Source of the DNA: DATLSM01 sp049585815
GTDB lineage: Bacteria; Actinomycetota; Thermoleophilia; Solirubrobacterales; 70-9
Direction of reading: 5' to 3'
Length of the DNA: 64,000 bases
Assembly: GCA_049585815.1 (NCBI GenBank)
Contig: JBAVAR010000054.1
Span: 62,001 to 126,000 of the forward strand
Position 1 is the first letter of the stretch, and each line of letters begins with the position of its first letter. The notes beneath the pieces are model-generated. The model was given only the letters and a program-made list of their open reading frames with translations. It was not told the DNA's origin and did not search any database. Shown here piece by piece: positions 44,135 to 52,276 of this stretch. A program made the position numbers and the translations under genes.

Positions 44135-44156
44135 ATCTCGTTACCAAGGTGTGAAG
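44135..44156 (-). promoter_or_regulatory. PHO-box-like direct repeat upstream of the phosphoesterase gene
   Basis: On the minus strand two consecutive 11-bp units start CTTCACACC and GGTAACGAG. They match the middle pstS copy (GTTCACAGG, GGTAACAAG at 48410-48431). The site ends 22 bases before the GTG, where a response-regulator site overlapping -35 would be expected. Confidence 0.55.
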
Positions 44157-44214
44157 ATTTGGAGTCCCCAGTGCCGCGCTGAAGGACAGGCCTCCCGGGA
44201 GCCGGGATGCTTAT

Positions 44215-44236
44215 CTTCACAACTCTTAAACATTTG
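44215..44236 (+). promoter_or_regulatory. PHO-box-like direct repeat upstream of the zinc-ribbon protein gene
   Basis: Two 11-bp units, CTTCACAACTC then TTAAACATTTG, match the TTCAC/AACA pattern of the pstS copies. It lies 31 bases before GTG 44267. With the minus-strand copy it creates a 9-bp inverted repeat TGTGAAGAT/ATCTTCACA (44150-44158, 44213-44221). Confidence 0.5.
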
Positions 44237-44266
44237 TAGTGGACACGGGGCGTGACCATGCAGTGA

Positions 44267-45010
44267 GTGGTTGCCTTCGGAGACGCCCTGCCAGATCACA
44301 CTTCGAGTCCGGCGAGGCCGGTCCCCCTCGATTTGCCGACGGAAGCAACTGACATCCTCACGCCGCAGGTCCTCGCGCCCGCCAGCGCAACCACGCCCCA
44401 TTCGAAACTGGTCACGGCAGCCGAGCAGTGCCCGGCCTGCGGAGCCCTGATGGCCGCCGATCAGCGCTACTGCCTGGATTGCGGACAGCGGCGCGGCGAT
44501 CCCCGCCTGCCGTTCATGGACGCGGTCGTACTGATGGATACGGTTGTCAAGGGGACGCGCAGCGCAGCACCACCCCCTCCCCCAAAGAAGACCCGGCGTA
44601 TGTCTGCCAATGCGACGCTGATCGCCGGCATCGGCACTCTTCTGCTGGCGTTGGGCGTCGGTGTCCTGATCGGCCGCTCCGGCGAACACTCGGGATCGAC
44701 CGCCGACACCACCCCCGTGGTCGTGAAAGTGCCAAACGGAGCAGGCGAAACGACAGGAACATCGGCCGAAGCCAGCACCGGCAAAGGGTCAACTGCGGGG
44801 AGCTCCAGCGCCAAAGCAAACAAAGCGGCCACCGCGGCGGCCAGCAAAACCGGCGCCAGCGGCCAGTCCCACGCAACCGAAAGCATTCTCCACCCGGCAA
44901 ACGGCGTCAAGCTGGCTCCGCCAGAACAGAAACTCGGCGGCAAGTGCTCCAGCGGAACTGCCGGCTGCAAAGGTGGCAAGTACACCGGAGAATTCTTTGG
45001 AGGGGGGTGA
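44267..45010 (+). CDS. Zinc-ribbon single-pass membrane protein
   Basis: A 247-aa protein: N-terminal zinc ribbon (CPACGALMAADQRYCLDCGQ) nearly identical in layout to that of the divergent phosphoesterase, a Pro-rich linker (APPPPPKKTRR), one helix (ATLIAGIGTLLLALGVGVLI) and an extracytoplasmic Ala/Ser/Gly/Thr-rich tail with a C-terminal Cys pair (GKCSSGTAGCKGG). The function is unknown; it could be a scaffold or sensor partner of the phosphoesterase. GTG 44267 is the first start after an in-frame stop, without a clear ribosome site. Six bases separate it from the next gene. Confidence 0.7.
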   Translation: MVAFGDALPDHTSSPARPVPLDLPTEATDILTPQVLAPASATTPHSKLVTAAEQCPACGALMAADQRYCLDCGQRRGDPRLPFMDAVVLMDTVVKGTRSAAPPPPPKKTRRMSANATLIAGIGTLLLALGVGVLIGRSGEHSGSTADTTPVVVKVPNGAGETTGTSAEASTGKGSTAGSSSAKANKAATAAASKTGASGQSHATESILHPANGVKLAPPEQKLGGKCSSGTAGCKGGKYTGEFFGGG

Positions 45011-45016
45011 GAGAAG

Positions 45017-45532
45017 GTGGCGGGCCAGAACCCGATATCCCTACTCCTGGACGGATTGAAGCCGCGTCGTAATCGTGGTCGCGCCTCGAGCGCCCAACCC
45101 GGGACGAATTCCACCTCAAACTCCGCACCGGCGCGTCAGGTGAATCCGGGGCAGGGGGCTGCCCCCCAGGTGACGGCCCCCGCTGCCCCTAATCCGGCTT
45201 ACGGGGAAGATCTAGTAGTCGACCTTGAACGGCGCCGGGATCAGCTGACCGGGCGCGTGGCCGAACTTCAGTGGGACCTCGGCGGGCTCGTCTATGAGAT
45301 GGCGATCCGCAACCGGATTCGGATCGACGTTTTGGTGCAGAGGGCGGCAGCGTTGCAGGATGCCGACGCCGAGCTCAGCGAGGTCGAGCGAATCGTGCGA
45401 ATGGAGCAGACCGGCACCGCCGGGACCTGCGGATCCTGCGGGGCGCCCCACAGCAGCGGCGCTACCTTCTGCTGGCAGTGCGGCAACTCGCTTCTGCAGC
45501 AGATCTCCGGCGAGGCGATTCTGAAGGGCTGA
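45017..45532 (+). CDS. Coiled-coil protein with C-terminal zinc ribbon
   Basis: A 171-aa soluble protein: Pro/Ala/Asn-rich N-terminal 60 residues, a coiled-coil region (DLVVDLERRRDQLTGRVAEL, IDVLVQRAAALQDADAELSE) and a C-terminal zinc ribbon (CGSCGAPHSSGATFCWQCGN). GTG 45017 follows GAGAAG and the stop of the previous gene by six bases, so it is in an operon with it. It may interact with the other zinc-ribbon proteins. Family not recognised. Confidence 0.7.
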   Translation: MAGQNPISLLLDGLKPRRNRGRASSAQPGTNSTSNSAPARQVNPGQGAAPQVTAPAAPNPAYGEDLVVDLERRRDQLTGRVAELQWDLGGLVYEMAIRNRIRIDVLVQRAAALQDADAELSEVERIVRMEQTGTAGTCGSCGAPHSSGATFCWQCGNSLLQQISGEAILKG

Positions 45533-45537
45533 CCGCC

Positions 45538-46449
45538 CTAACCGAAGCGGCCTGCGACGTAATCGCGGGTGCGGGGGTCGGCGGGGTGGTTGAAGATTTT
45601 CTCGGTGTCGTCGCACTCGATCAGTGTTCCCACCCGTTCAGCACCGCCGAGGTCGAGGCTGAAGAACGCCGTCTGGTCTGCGACCCGCGCCGCCTGTTGC
45701 ATGTTGTGAGTGACGATCACGATCGTGTAGCGGGTTTTGAGTGAGTGCATCAGCTCCTCGATTTTCGCGGTGGCAACCGGATCGAGGGCCGAGGCCGGCT
45801 CATCGAGGAGGACCACGTCGGGCTCGATCGCGATCGCCCGCGCAATGCAAAGGCGCTGCTGCTGGCCGCCCGAGAGCCCCAGAGCACTGTCCTTGAGCCG
45901 ATCCTTCACCTCCTCCCAGAGGGCCGCTCCGCGCAGGGCGCGCTCAACCCGCCCGTCGAGATCGTCCTTCATGCCGAGATTGCGCAGCGCCCAAGCGATG
46001 TTGTTGTAGATCGACTTCGGGAAAGGGTTCGGTTTTTGGAAGACCATCCCGATCCTCCGTCGTACCTCGATCCGGTCGACCCGCTCGCCGTATATCTCAT
46101 GCCCGTGATAGGAGATCTGACCTTCGATCCTGAAACCCGAAACGGTGTCATTCATCCGGTTGAGGCTGCGCAGAAAGGTCGTCTTGCCGCAGCCTGAGGG
46201 ACCGATCAGTGCGGTGATCCGATTGCGGGGGATCTGCAGGTTCACGCCATCGAGCGCCTTCTTGCTCCCGTAGTAGATGGACACTCCCCGCACATCGAAG
46301 ACCACCTCCCGCGCCATCTCGCGGCGGGACCCGTTGGCCTCCCCGATGCTCCCCACCTGGGCCCGCTCTGCTCCGGTCTGGATTCTCACCCGGCGCGGGA
46401 CGAGGGGATCGCCGTAGGGGAATTGCGAAGTCTGATCGGGGCCGCTCAC
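45538..46449 (-). CDS. pstB: Phosphate ABC transporter ATP-binding protein
   Basis: The 303-aa ATPase has Walker A LIGPSGCGKTTFLRSLNRMN, signature ALGLSGGQQQRLCIARAIA, Walker B PDVVLLDEPASALDPV and switch VIVTHNMQQAARVADQTAFF, with the PstB-specific NRMND. It energises phosphate import. The N-terminal ~44 residues exceed the usual ~260-aa length; an internal ATG at 46317 would give the standard size. GTG 46449 overlaps the pstA stop by four bases (GTGA), supporting the longer start. A phoU gene does not follow in this window. Confidence 0.96.
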   Translation of the reverse strand: MSGPDQTSQFPYGDPLVPRRVRIQTGAERAQVGSIGEANGSRREMAREVVFDVRGVSIYYGSKKALDGVNLQIPRNRITALIGPSGCGKTTFLRSLNRMNDTVSGFRIEGQISYHGHEIYGERVDRIEVRRRIGMVFQKPNPFPKSIYNNIAWALRNLGMKDDLDGRVERALRGAALWEEVKDRLKDSALGLSGGQQQRLCIARAIAIEPDVVLLDEPASALDPVATAKIEELMHSLKTRYTIVIVTHNMQQAARVADQTAFFSLDLGGAERVGTLIECDDTEKIFNHPADPRTRDYVAGRFG

Positions 46450-47324
46450 GAGGTCATCTTCCTCTGGCTTCGAGCGTGCAACGCTCTGGCGCCGAGGCTA
46501 GCAAGCACTATGAACGACAAGAGGACGAACCCAGCCCCCCAGGCTCGCGGGAAAGCTTCCGGATTCGCTTCTTCAGATGCCGTGAAGATGGTCATCGGAA
46601 TGTTCGGTAGCGCTTCGGCAATGTTGAAGCTGAACTTTTCGTTGTTGCCAAGCGAGGAGAGGAGTAGCAGCGGCGCGGTCTCACCGGCGGCGCGGGCGAC
46701 GGCGAGGACGGTCGCGGTAACGATTCCGCCAAGTGCGCTGGGAAAGATCACGCCGAGCACCGTCCGCCAGCGGCTCACCCCCAGCGCGTCCGCGGCTTCG
46801 CGCAGCGCGGCCGGAACGAGGAGGAGGATCTCCTGGCTGCCTCGTGCAATCAGTGGGACCATGATGATCGCCAGCGCGATCGAGGCGGCGTAGGCTGACT
46901 GGTGGTTGTGATCCACGAGCAGGCCGAAGATGAAGAGGCCGATGATGATCGAGGGGAGGCCGTTCAATAGGTCCAGGGCAAGGCGGATCGAGCGGGCCGC
47001 CCGGTCCCCGGCGAACTCGGTGAGAAATAGTGCAACGAGAACTCCAAGCGGCATCGCGATCACGGTCGCGATCGCCACGATCAGGGCGGTGCCGACGATC
47101 GCCGGCCCGATGCCGGTCGGGGCGGCCTTGTAGAGGAATTCGAGGCTGAGGGCGCTGGCGCCCCGCACCAGCACCGTGTAGGTGACGATAACCAGGATCG
47201 CAACCGCCCCCACAGCCGCGAAGGTGGCGCCCGACACGGCGATGCGGCTGACAAATTGCCGCCTGCGCAGGTTGCCTGAGGGCGTCAGCGGGGCGGTCGG
47301 ATCAGGTACCCCTTCGCCTTTCAT
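46446..47324 (-). CDS. pstA: Phosphate ABC transporter permease PstA
   Basis: The 292-aa permease has six helices and the BPD-transport motif region EILLLVPAALREAADALGVS with downstream VIFPSALGGIVTATVLAVAR. An N-terminal helix (ATFAAVGAVAILVIVTYTVL) and a cytoplasmic RSQRKM tail complete it. It forms the channel with PstC. ATG 47324 overlaps the pstC stop by four bases. Confidence 0.95.
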   Translation of the reverse strand: MKGEGVPDPTAPLTPSGNLRRRQFVSRIAVSGATFAAVGAVAILVIVTYTVLVRGASALSLEFLYKAAPTGIGPAIVGTALIVAIATVIAMPLGVLVALFLTEFAGDRAARSIRLALDLLNGLPSIIIGLFIFGLLVDHNHQSAYAASIALAIIMVPLIARGSQEILLLVPAALREAADALGVSRWRTVLGVIFPSALGGIVTATVLAVARAAGETAPLLLLSSLGNNEKFSFNIAEALPNIPMTIFTASEEANPEAFPRAWGAGFVLLSFIVLASLGARALHARSQRKMTS

Positions 47325-48331
47325 GTGGCCTTTCGCTGGTAGTCAAAGCGCCTCCCGATCCAGCGCGCAAAGAAGTTCGAGGCAAGCCCGATCACGAGCA
47401 GGATTACCCCCAGGTAAAAGAGGGACGACTGATAGAGGCCGGGGCTCGCGTTCAAAAACTGGAGCGCGATCCGGGAGGCCAAGGTTTCGCCTGTATCAAA
47501 CAGCGACCTGTGGATCTCAGATCCGGCCCCGACCACCTGGGCGACCGCGATCGCCTCGCCCAGCGCTCGTCCGAGGCCAAGCAAGGCAGCGGCAACCACT
47601 CCCGAGGCGGTCGAAGGCAGGACCACTCCACGCACAACCTCCCAGCGAGTCGCCCCCAGCGCGCTCGCACCGTCCTGCACCTCGCGCGGGACGGTGCGGA
47701 ACAGATCGCGCGAGATCGAGGCAATGATCGGGATCACCATGATCGTCAGAACCAGACCCGCGGTGAACAAGCTGAGGCCCGTCGTCTGCGCGGCGCCGAA
47801 GATCGGCAGGAAACCCAGGTTGCTGTGCAGGAAGGGCTCCATGTGTTCGTGGACAAAGGGCGCCAGAACCAGGACCCCCCAGAATCCGAGGATGACGCTG
47901 GGAATCGCCGCCAGCATCTCAACCAGCGGCGAGATCACCCTGCTCACGCCGACCGGCGCGAGCAGGGTGAGGAAGAGCCCGATCGAGATCGCAATCGGTG
48001 CCCCCAGCAGCAGCGCCATGGCCGAGCTCACCGCAGTCCCGTAGAGGACCGTGCCGGCACCGAAAACGTGAAAGTTCGGCTGCCAGGTCGCGTGGAAGAC
48101 AAACCCCAGCCCGAACTTGGATATCGCCGGCCCGGCGTTGTGCACCACCTCATAGCCGACAACAAGGAGCACCGCGGCGCTAAGCATCGCCGCGAACGCG
48201 CAGATGCCGAAAAGCAGGCCGTCACCGAAACGATCGACCTGCTTGCGGCGCCTGCGCACGCGCCCACGGGCGCCGTCACCGCGCGAAGGTGCTGGCCCGG
48301 CGGAGAGTGCCGGGCTGACCAAGCTGCTCAT
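47321..48331 (-). CDS. pstC: Phosphate ABC transporter permease PstC
   Basis: The 336-aa permease has a basic N-terminal tail (GDGARGRVRRRRKQVDRFGD), six to seven helices, a cytoplasmic EAA loop (LFRTVPREVQDGASALGATR) and an extracellular region typical of PstC (FGLGFVFHATWQPNFHVFGA). It pairs with PstA. ATG 48331 is 50 bp from the nearest PHO-box-like repeat in the divergent region shared with pstS. Confidence 0.95.
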   Translation of the reverse strand: MSSLVSPALSAGPAPSRGDGARGRVRRRRKQVDRFGDGLLFGICAFAAMLSAAVLLVVGYEVVHNAGPAISKFGLGFVFHATWQPNFHVFGAGTVLYGTAVSSAMALLLGAPIAISIGLFLTLLAPVGVSRVISPLVEMLAAIPSVILGFWGVLVLAPFVHEHMEPFLHSNLGFLPIFGAAQTTGLSLFTAGLVLTIMVIPIIASISRDLFRTVPREVQDGASALGATRWEVVRGVVLPSTASGVVAAALLGLGRALGEAIAVAQVVGAGSEIHRSLFDTGETLASRIALQFLNASPGLYQSSLFYLGVILLVIGLASNFFARWIGRRFDYQRKAT

Positions 48332-48380
48332 TGCGCGCAGCGTAAAGGAGAACGATCGGTTTAATCCTCAATTCATCGAG

Positions 48381-48458
48381 TTTCACGAAATTGAAACAAC
48401 TGGTGAAATGTTCACAGGTTGGTAACAAGTCTCCCCTTTCACAAGATTGAAACAAGTG
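48381..48458 (+). promoter_or_regulatory. Three PHO-box-like 22-bp direct repeats in the pstC-pstS intergenic region
   Basis: Copies at 48381-48402, 48410-48431 and 48437-48458 each consist of two 11-bp units: TTTCACGAAAT + TGAAACAACTG; GTTCACAGGTT + GGTAACAAGTC; TTTCACAAGAT + TGAAACAAGTG. The shared core is TTCAC in unit one and AACA in unit two. The 11-bp direct-repeat design is that of PhoB/PhoP boxes in phosphate regulons. Confidence 0.7.
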
Positions 48459-48551
48459 ACCGCCCCTCCGCCGCGATTCTGAATACGCACCCAGTCGAAT
48501 GACCCACGATGCCCGTGCTCCACGGGACAAAACAAGCCGAAAGGATTTGAC

Positions 48552-49580
48552 TTGATTCGCAACAGGTTGGTTGGCCTCATCATGGCGACGGTAGGGACGG
48601 TTGCCTGCATGGCGGCCATCTCCACCGCGAGTGCATTCGCCGAACTCAAGGGCGCGGGTTCCACGCTGGTTGCGCCGCTAATGGGCAACTGGATCAACGG
48701 ATTCGAGGCCCACACCAATGGGGCCATCACGGCCTCCTACTCCTCGGTAGGCTCCGGAGCGGGTATCGCGGATATCACGGCCCGGACCGTCGACTTCGGC
48801 GCCTCCGACGCGCCAATGACACCCGAACAGGCCGGCAAGTGCGGCAACTGTGTCCAGATTCCTTGGGCGCTGACGGCAACGGGGCTCGGTTACAACATCC
48901 CCGGCGTCAAGCACGACGCGCTGCACCTGTCCGGACCGGTGATAGCCGAAATCTACCTGGGCAAGATCACCAAATGGAATAACCCCAAAATTAAGAAACT
49001 CAACCCGAAACTTCACCTGCCCGGGCTGACGATCACCCCGGTGTACCGCAGCGATGGCTCCGGTGACTCCTACGCGTTCACCAACTACCTCTCCGACGTC
49101 AACAAAACGTGGAAGACATCCGTTGGGTACGCGACATCGGTCAGCTTCCCAGCCGGAGTCGGTGGCAAAGGCAATTCCGGCGTTACCGCGGTTGTGGACA
49201 CGACTAAAGGGGCGATCGGCTACATCTCGGCCTCCTACATCATCGCCGCCGGCCTGCAGGCCGCGGCCATCGAAAACTCGGCCGGGAATTTTGAGTACCC
49301 GAGCATCCCGAACATTGAGAATGCCGCCGAAACGGTGAAGCACGTGCCGGCGAACAACGAACTCCACATCGTTGATCCACCGAAGAAGGCCAAAATCGCC
49401 TACCCGATCTCGACCTTCACCTACTGCATCGTTCCCCACGGTGCGCCGAAAAAGCCAGAACTCGAACAGTTCATCAAGTACAACCTGACGACCGGCCAGA
49501 AATACGGGGCGGCGCTCGACTTCGCCACCCTGCCAAAGGTGGTCTTCAAAGCGGGCGAGCGCGCGGTCTCCTCGCTCTAG
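48552..49580 (+). CDS. pstS: Phosphate-binding protein PstS
   Basis: The 342-aa protein has a Sec signal (LVGLIMATVGTVACMAAIST, then ASAFA) and the PstS pattern LKGAGSTLVAPLMGNWINGF, YSSVGSGAGIADITARTVDF, GASDAPMT, VYRSDGSGDSYAFTNYLSDV and KGAIGYISASYIIAAG. These segments form the phosphate pocket (Ser/Thr backbone and the RSDGSGD residues). No lipobox Cys is seen. TTG 48552 has AAAGGA a few bases upstream. It is transcribed divergently from pstCAB, an uncommon arrangement, and ends in a strong terminator. Confidence 0.95.
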   Translation: MIRNRLVGLIMATVGTVACMAAISTASAFAELKGAGSTLVAPLMGNWINGFEAHTNGAITASYSSVGSGAGIADITARTVDFGASDAPMTPEQAGKCGNCVQIPWALTATGLGYNIPGVKHDALHLSGPVIAEIYLGKITKWNNPKIKKLNPKLHLPGLTITPVYRSDGSGDSYAFTNYLSDVNKTWKTSVGYATSVSFPAGVGGKGNSGVTAVVDTTKGAIGYISASYIIAAGLQAAAIENSAGNFEYPSIPNIENAAETVKHVPANNELHIVDPPKKAKIAYPISTFTYCIVPHGAPKKPELEQFIKYNLTTGQKYGAALDFATLPKVVFKAGERAVSSL

Positions 49581-49619
49581 CAAGATTGGCCAACGGCGGG
49601 AGGCGCCGCGGCTGAGCAG

Positions 49620-49658
49620 ACCGGCACAGGGCATTGACCCTGTGCCGGTCTTTTTTTT
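49620..49658 (+). terminator. Intrinsic terminator of pstS
   Basis: ACCGGCACAGGG (49620-49631) pairs with CCCTGTGCCGGT (49638-49649) around CATTGA, followed by C and eight T (49651-49658). It is a textbook Rho-independent terminator, the best in the window. Confidence 0.95.
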
Positions 49659-49715
49659 GACTGAGACGTGATTCACTCACGGTATGGGTAGACCGAATGT
49701 GAGGACAGCTCTTCG

Positions 49716-50531
49716 GTGACTTATGTACTGCTGGCCTTACTCGGACTCCTCGTCGGCGTCTTTGGCACCCTGGTCGGGGCGGGTGGGGGGTTCATCCTCA
49801 CCCCGGTCCTGCTGATCCTCTATCCGTCACTCTCGGCGGCGACGGTCACTTCGATCAGCCTCCTGGTGGTCTTCTTCAACGCGCTCTCGGGCTCGATCGC
49901 CTACGCCCGCTTGCGCCGCATCGATTACCGCTCGGGGATTTGCTTCGCCACCGCCGCAATGCCGGGTTCGGTGCTCGGCGCCCTCGCCGTGCAATTCGTC
50001 CCGATTCGCGTCTTCGACGTGATCATGGCGCTGGTCCTCGGTGGCGCGGCTGTGGTGGTGATCCGCCTCCGCCCCCACGCGGTAAGGCCGAATCCACACG
50101 GAAGGACCGAGGCACGGGAGATCGTCGACCGCAACGGCACCGCCTTCCGCTACCGGGTGCCGGTGCGTCGCGGCGTCGCCTACAGCGTCCTCGTCGGCTT
50201 CCTCTCCAGCTTCCTCGGCATCGGCGGAGGCGTGATGCACGTTCCTCTGTTGGTCGGCACCCTCGGCTTCCCGACCCATATCGCCACCGCAACCTCGCAC
50301 TTCGTTCTGGTGTTCATCGCCGGAACTGCCAGCCTCACCCACCTGATTGGCGGGGTCCTCCACGTCGGCAACGGCCTTCGGCGCGCGATTGCGCTCTCCG
50401 TCGGTGTTCTCCCCGGCGCACAACTTGGAGCAAGGCTCTCCGAGCGACTTGCCGGTCCCACGATCAGGAGGTTGCTCGGGGCGGCCTTGATCGTCCTTGC
50501 AATCCGCCTGCTCTTCTCGGTCGCCGGCTAG
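49716..50531 (+). CDS. TauE/SafE (DUF81) family anion permease
   Basis: The 271-aa membrane protein has about eight helices in two homologous halves: LGLLVGVFGTLVGAGGGFIL and LVGFLSSFLGIGGGVMHVPL, the two G-rich signature helices. A cytoplasmic loop (RPHAVRPNPHGRTEAREIVD) lies between. The family exports sulfite, sulfoacetate or other organosulfur anions; the substrate is unknown. GTG 49716 begins the gene, with GAGG about 13 bases upstream. It stands alone after the pstS terminator. Confidence 0.88.
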   Translation: MTYVLLALLGLLVGVFGTLVGAGGGFILTPVLLILYPSLSAATVTSISLLVVFFNALSGSIAYARLRRIDYRSGICFATAAMPGSVLGALAVQFVPIRVFDVIMALVLGGAAVVVIRLRPHAVRPNPHGRTEAREIVDRNGTAFRYRVPVRRGVAYSVLVGFLSSFLGIGGGVMHVPLLVGTLGFPTHIATATSHFVLVFIAGTASLTHLIGGVLHVGNGLRRAIALSVGVLPGAQLGARLSERLAGPTIRRLLGAALIVLAIRLLFSVAG

Positions 50532-50536
50532 GCGCT

Positions 50537-51376
50537 CTAGGCAAAAGCCTGGACGGCTCGGCGGCGCAGGTCCGCGTTCAGCATCCCGGTGACCGCGCTG
50601 GGCGTCTCTCCCGCCGAGGGGACGGCGTCACCGATCAATCCGCTGGCGCGGAAGCCATAAAGAGGGGCGTCGAAGCCGATCTCACGGATCTTGCGCACCA
50701 ACTTCACCGCTCCGGCGGTGTCGGCGCCGGGGCCGCAGAGGACGATCGCAGTCGGGTCCAGGGCACGCATGGCGCGCTCCAACCGCTCATCGCCAAGCTC
50801 ATTGGAGAGGACCAGCACCCGGAATCCCGCGCGGCGCAGTGCCAGGTCGAGCGCCTGGGCATGAACGGCCTCGGCGTCCTGTCCGCGGCTGGAATCGAGC
50901 AGGAGGACCCCGGCCGGTCGCGAAGCGGTGGAGGCCAGGCGCCGGGCGCCGTGCAGCCATCCCATCGCCCAGCGGGAGGCAAACTCCAGCTCGGGCTCGC
51001 GGTCGGGATCGGCCGCCAACTCGTCGATCGCCGGCAGCAGCAGCTCCTCGACCGTGCGCTCCAACGGTCGCAAAGCCAAGCTCTCCTCGATCGCCCGATC
51101 GGCGGCTCCCTCATCAAAGCTCTCAAGCGCAGCGATCAGCGCCCCACCGGACGCAGGTGCCGACTGGCGCTGGCGGGCAAGCTCGATTGCCGAGGAGATA
51201 TTGCCGGTCTGTGCGAGCGCGTCGCGCAGTGTCTGCAGCTCGACAAGCTCATAGTTGCGGTGATTGCCAACGGTGCGCTTTGGTGTCGGATACCCGTAGC
51301 GTCGCTCCCAACTGCGGAGCGTGTTGGGGCTGACGCCGAGCACCTCGGCTGCTGCGTTTGTTCGGATTCCTGGCAT
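50537..51376 (-). CDS. MerR-type regulator with B12-binding-like domain lacking B12 ligands
   Basis: The 279-aa protein has a MerR winged helix (AAAEVLGVSPNTLRSWERRY, GYPTPKRTVGNHRNYELVEL) followed by a helical cap (ELEFASRWAMGWLHGARR) and a Rossmann-like domain (AGVLLLDSSRGQDAEAVHAQ, RVLVLSNELG, DPTAIVLCGPG). This is the CarH/LitR domain order. The cap position normally EH reads EF, and the ExHxxG cobalamin motif reads QDAEAV, so light- or cobalamin-sensing is unlikely. It is probably regulated by another signal. It converges on TauE/SafE with five bases between. Confidence 0.82.
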   Translation of the reverse strand: MPGIRTNAAAEVLGVSPNTLRSWERRYGYPTPKRTVGNHRNYELVELQTLRDALAQTGNISSAIELARQRQSAPASGGALIAALESFDEGAADRAIEESLALRPLERTVEELLLPAIDELAADPDREPELEFASRWAMGWLHGARRLASTASRPAGVLLLDSSRGQDAEAVHAQALDLALRRAGFRVLVLSNELGDERLERAMRALDPTAIVLCGPGADTAGAVKLVRKIREIGFDAPLYGFRASGLIGDAVPSAGETPSAVTGMLNADLRRRAVQAFA

Positions 51377-51475
51377 TTGCAGAGGGTTGGCGCGAATCTG
51401 ATTCGCCGCGCAACCGACATTCTCCCACCCGCGAACCAGGTTTACGCCAGTTATGGACGGATTTCAGGAAAACTG

Positions 51476-52225
51476 TCAGCGATCTTGCAAGGTACCCACG
51501 CCGACCGGCTGCCCAACCGCCCGCGCCCGCCACATCGCCTCATCGGCGCTGTGCAGGAGCCGCTCGGCCTCGGCACCGTGCTCGGGACAGGCGACAACAC
51601 CGGCGCAGACGGCGATGCTGAGGCCCCCCGCACCCTCAAGTTCATCAAGCATGCCGAGCAGCCGCTCCGCCATCTGCACGCCCTCGACGGTGGTCTGGTT
51701 GGGAGCCAACACGCAGAGGGCGTCCTCCTCGAGGGAGAAAACCTCATCGACGAGGCGAATACTGTCGCGCAGCGCGGCGCCGACGACGGCCAGCATTGTC
51801 TCCGGGCCGGCGCCGTTCCGGGCCCCGGGTCCATCGATCGCTAACACGACCAGACCAAAGGGATGCCCGTAGCGTCTGTTCATCTCCAGCATCTGGTCGA
51901 GCCGCCGGCGCATCTGCCCAGGACGGAAGAGGCTGGACAGCGGATCGGAGTCGGGTTTGGCAACCGCCCGCTCGCTGATCGCCTCCACTGCGGTCGCGGT
52001 GACCGATCCGAACTCCTCCGCCAGGCGGCGCGCGGTCTCGGCGAAGAGCGAGTCCTCGGTGCCGCTCAACTCCTCGTCGAGCCTTGCCAGCAGGGTGGCC
52101 TGCAACGAAGAGACCTCGCGGGCAAGCTGGCCCGCCGGGGAGCCGGTGCGAGACTCAGTTTTGGCTTTCGATTGCAGGCCGCTAGCCACGAGAAAGACCC
52201 TGTCGGATCGGGCGGACGTCGACAA
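51476..52225 (-). CDS. Degenerate GGDEF-domain protein
   Basis: The ~250-aa protein has an N-terminal helical region and a C-terminal GGDEF-like fold: SLFRPGQMRRRLDQMLEMNR, PFGLVVLAIDGPGARNGAGP, RDSIRLVDEVFSLEEDALCV and HSADEAMWRARAVGQPV. The GGDEF signature is replaced by LEEDA and the metal and nucleotide residues are not intact. It is likely a c-di-GMP effector-like or structural remnant. The start is uncertain: TTG 52225 has no ribosome site, and an internal GTG (VASGL) is possible. It lies 52 bp after the recR stop in the same direction. Confidence 0.7.
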   Translation of the reverse strand: MSTSARSDRVFLVASGLQSKAKTESRTGSPAGQLAREVSSLQATLLARLDEELSGTEDSLFAETARRLAEEFGSVTATAVEAISERAVAKPDSDPLSSLFRPGQMRRRLDQMLEMNRRYGHPFGLVVLAIDGPGARNGAGPETMLAVVGAALRDSIRLVDEVFSLEEDALCVLAPNQTTVEGVQMAERLLGMLDELEGAGGLSIAVCAGVVACPEHGAEAERLLHSADEAMWRARAVGQPVGVGTLQDR

Positions 52226-52276
52226 GAGGAGAACTCGCTATTTCCGGTCAGATGCTTGTCCAGCCGGGATTGACTT

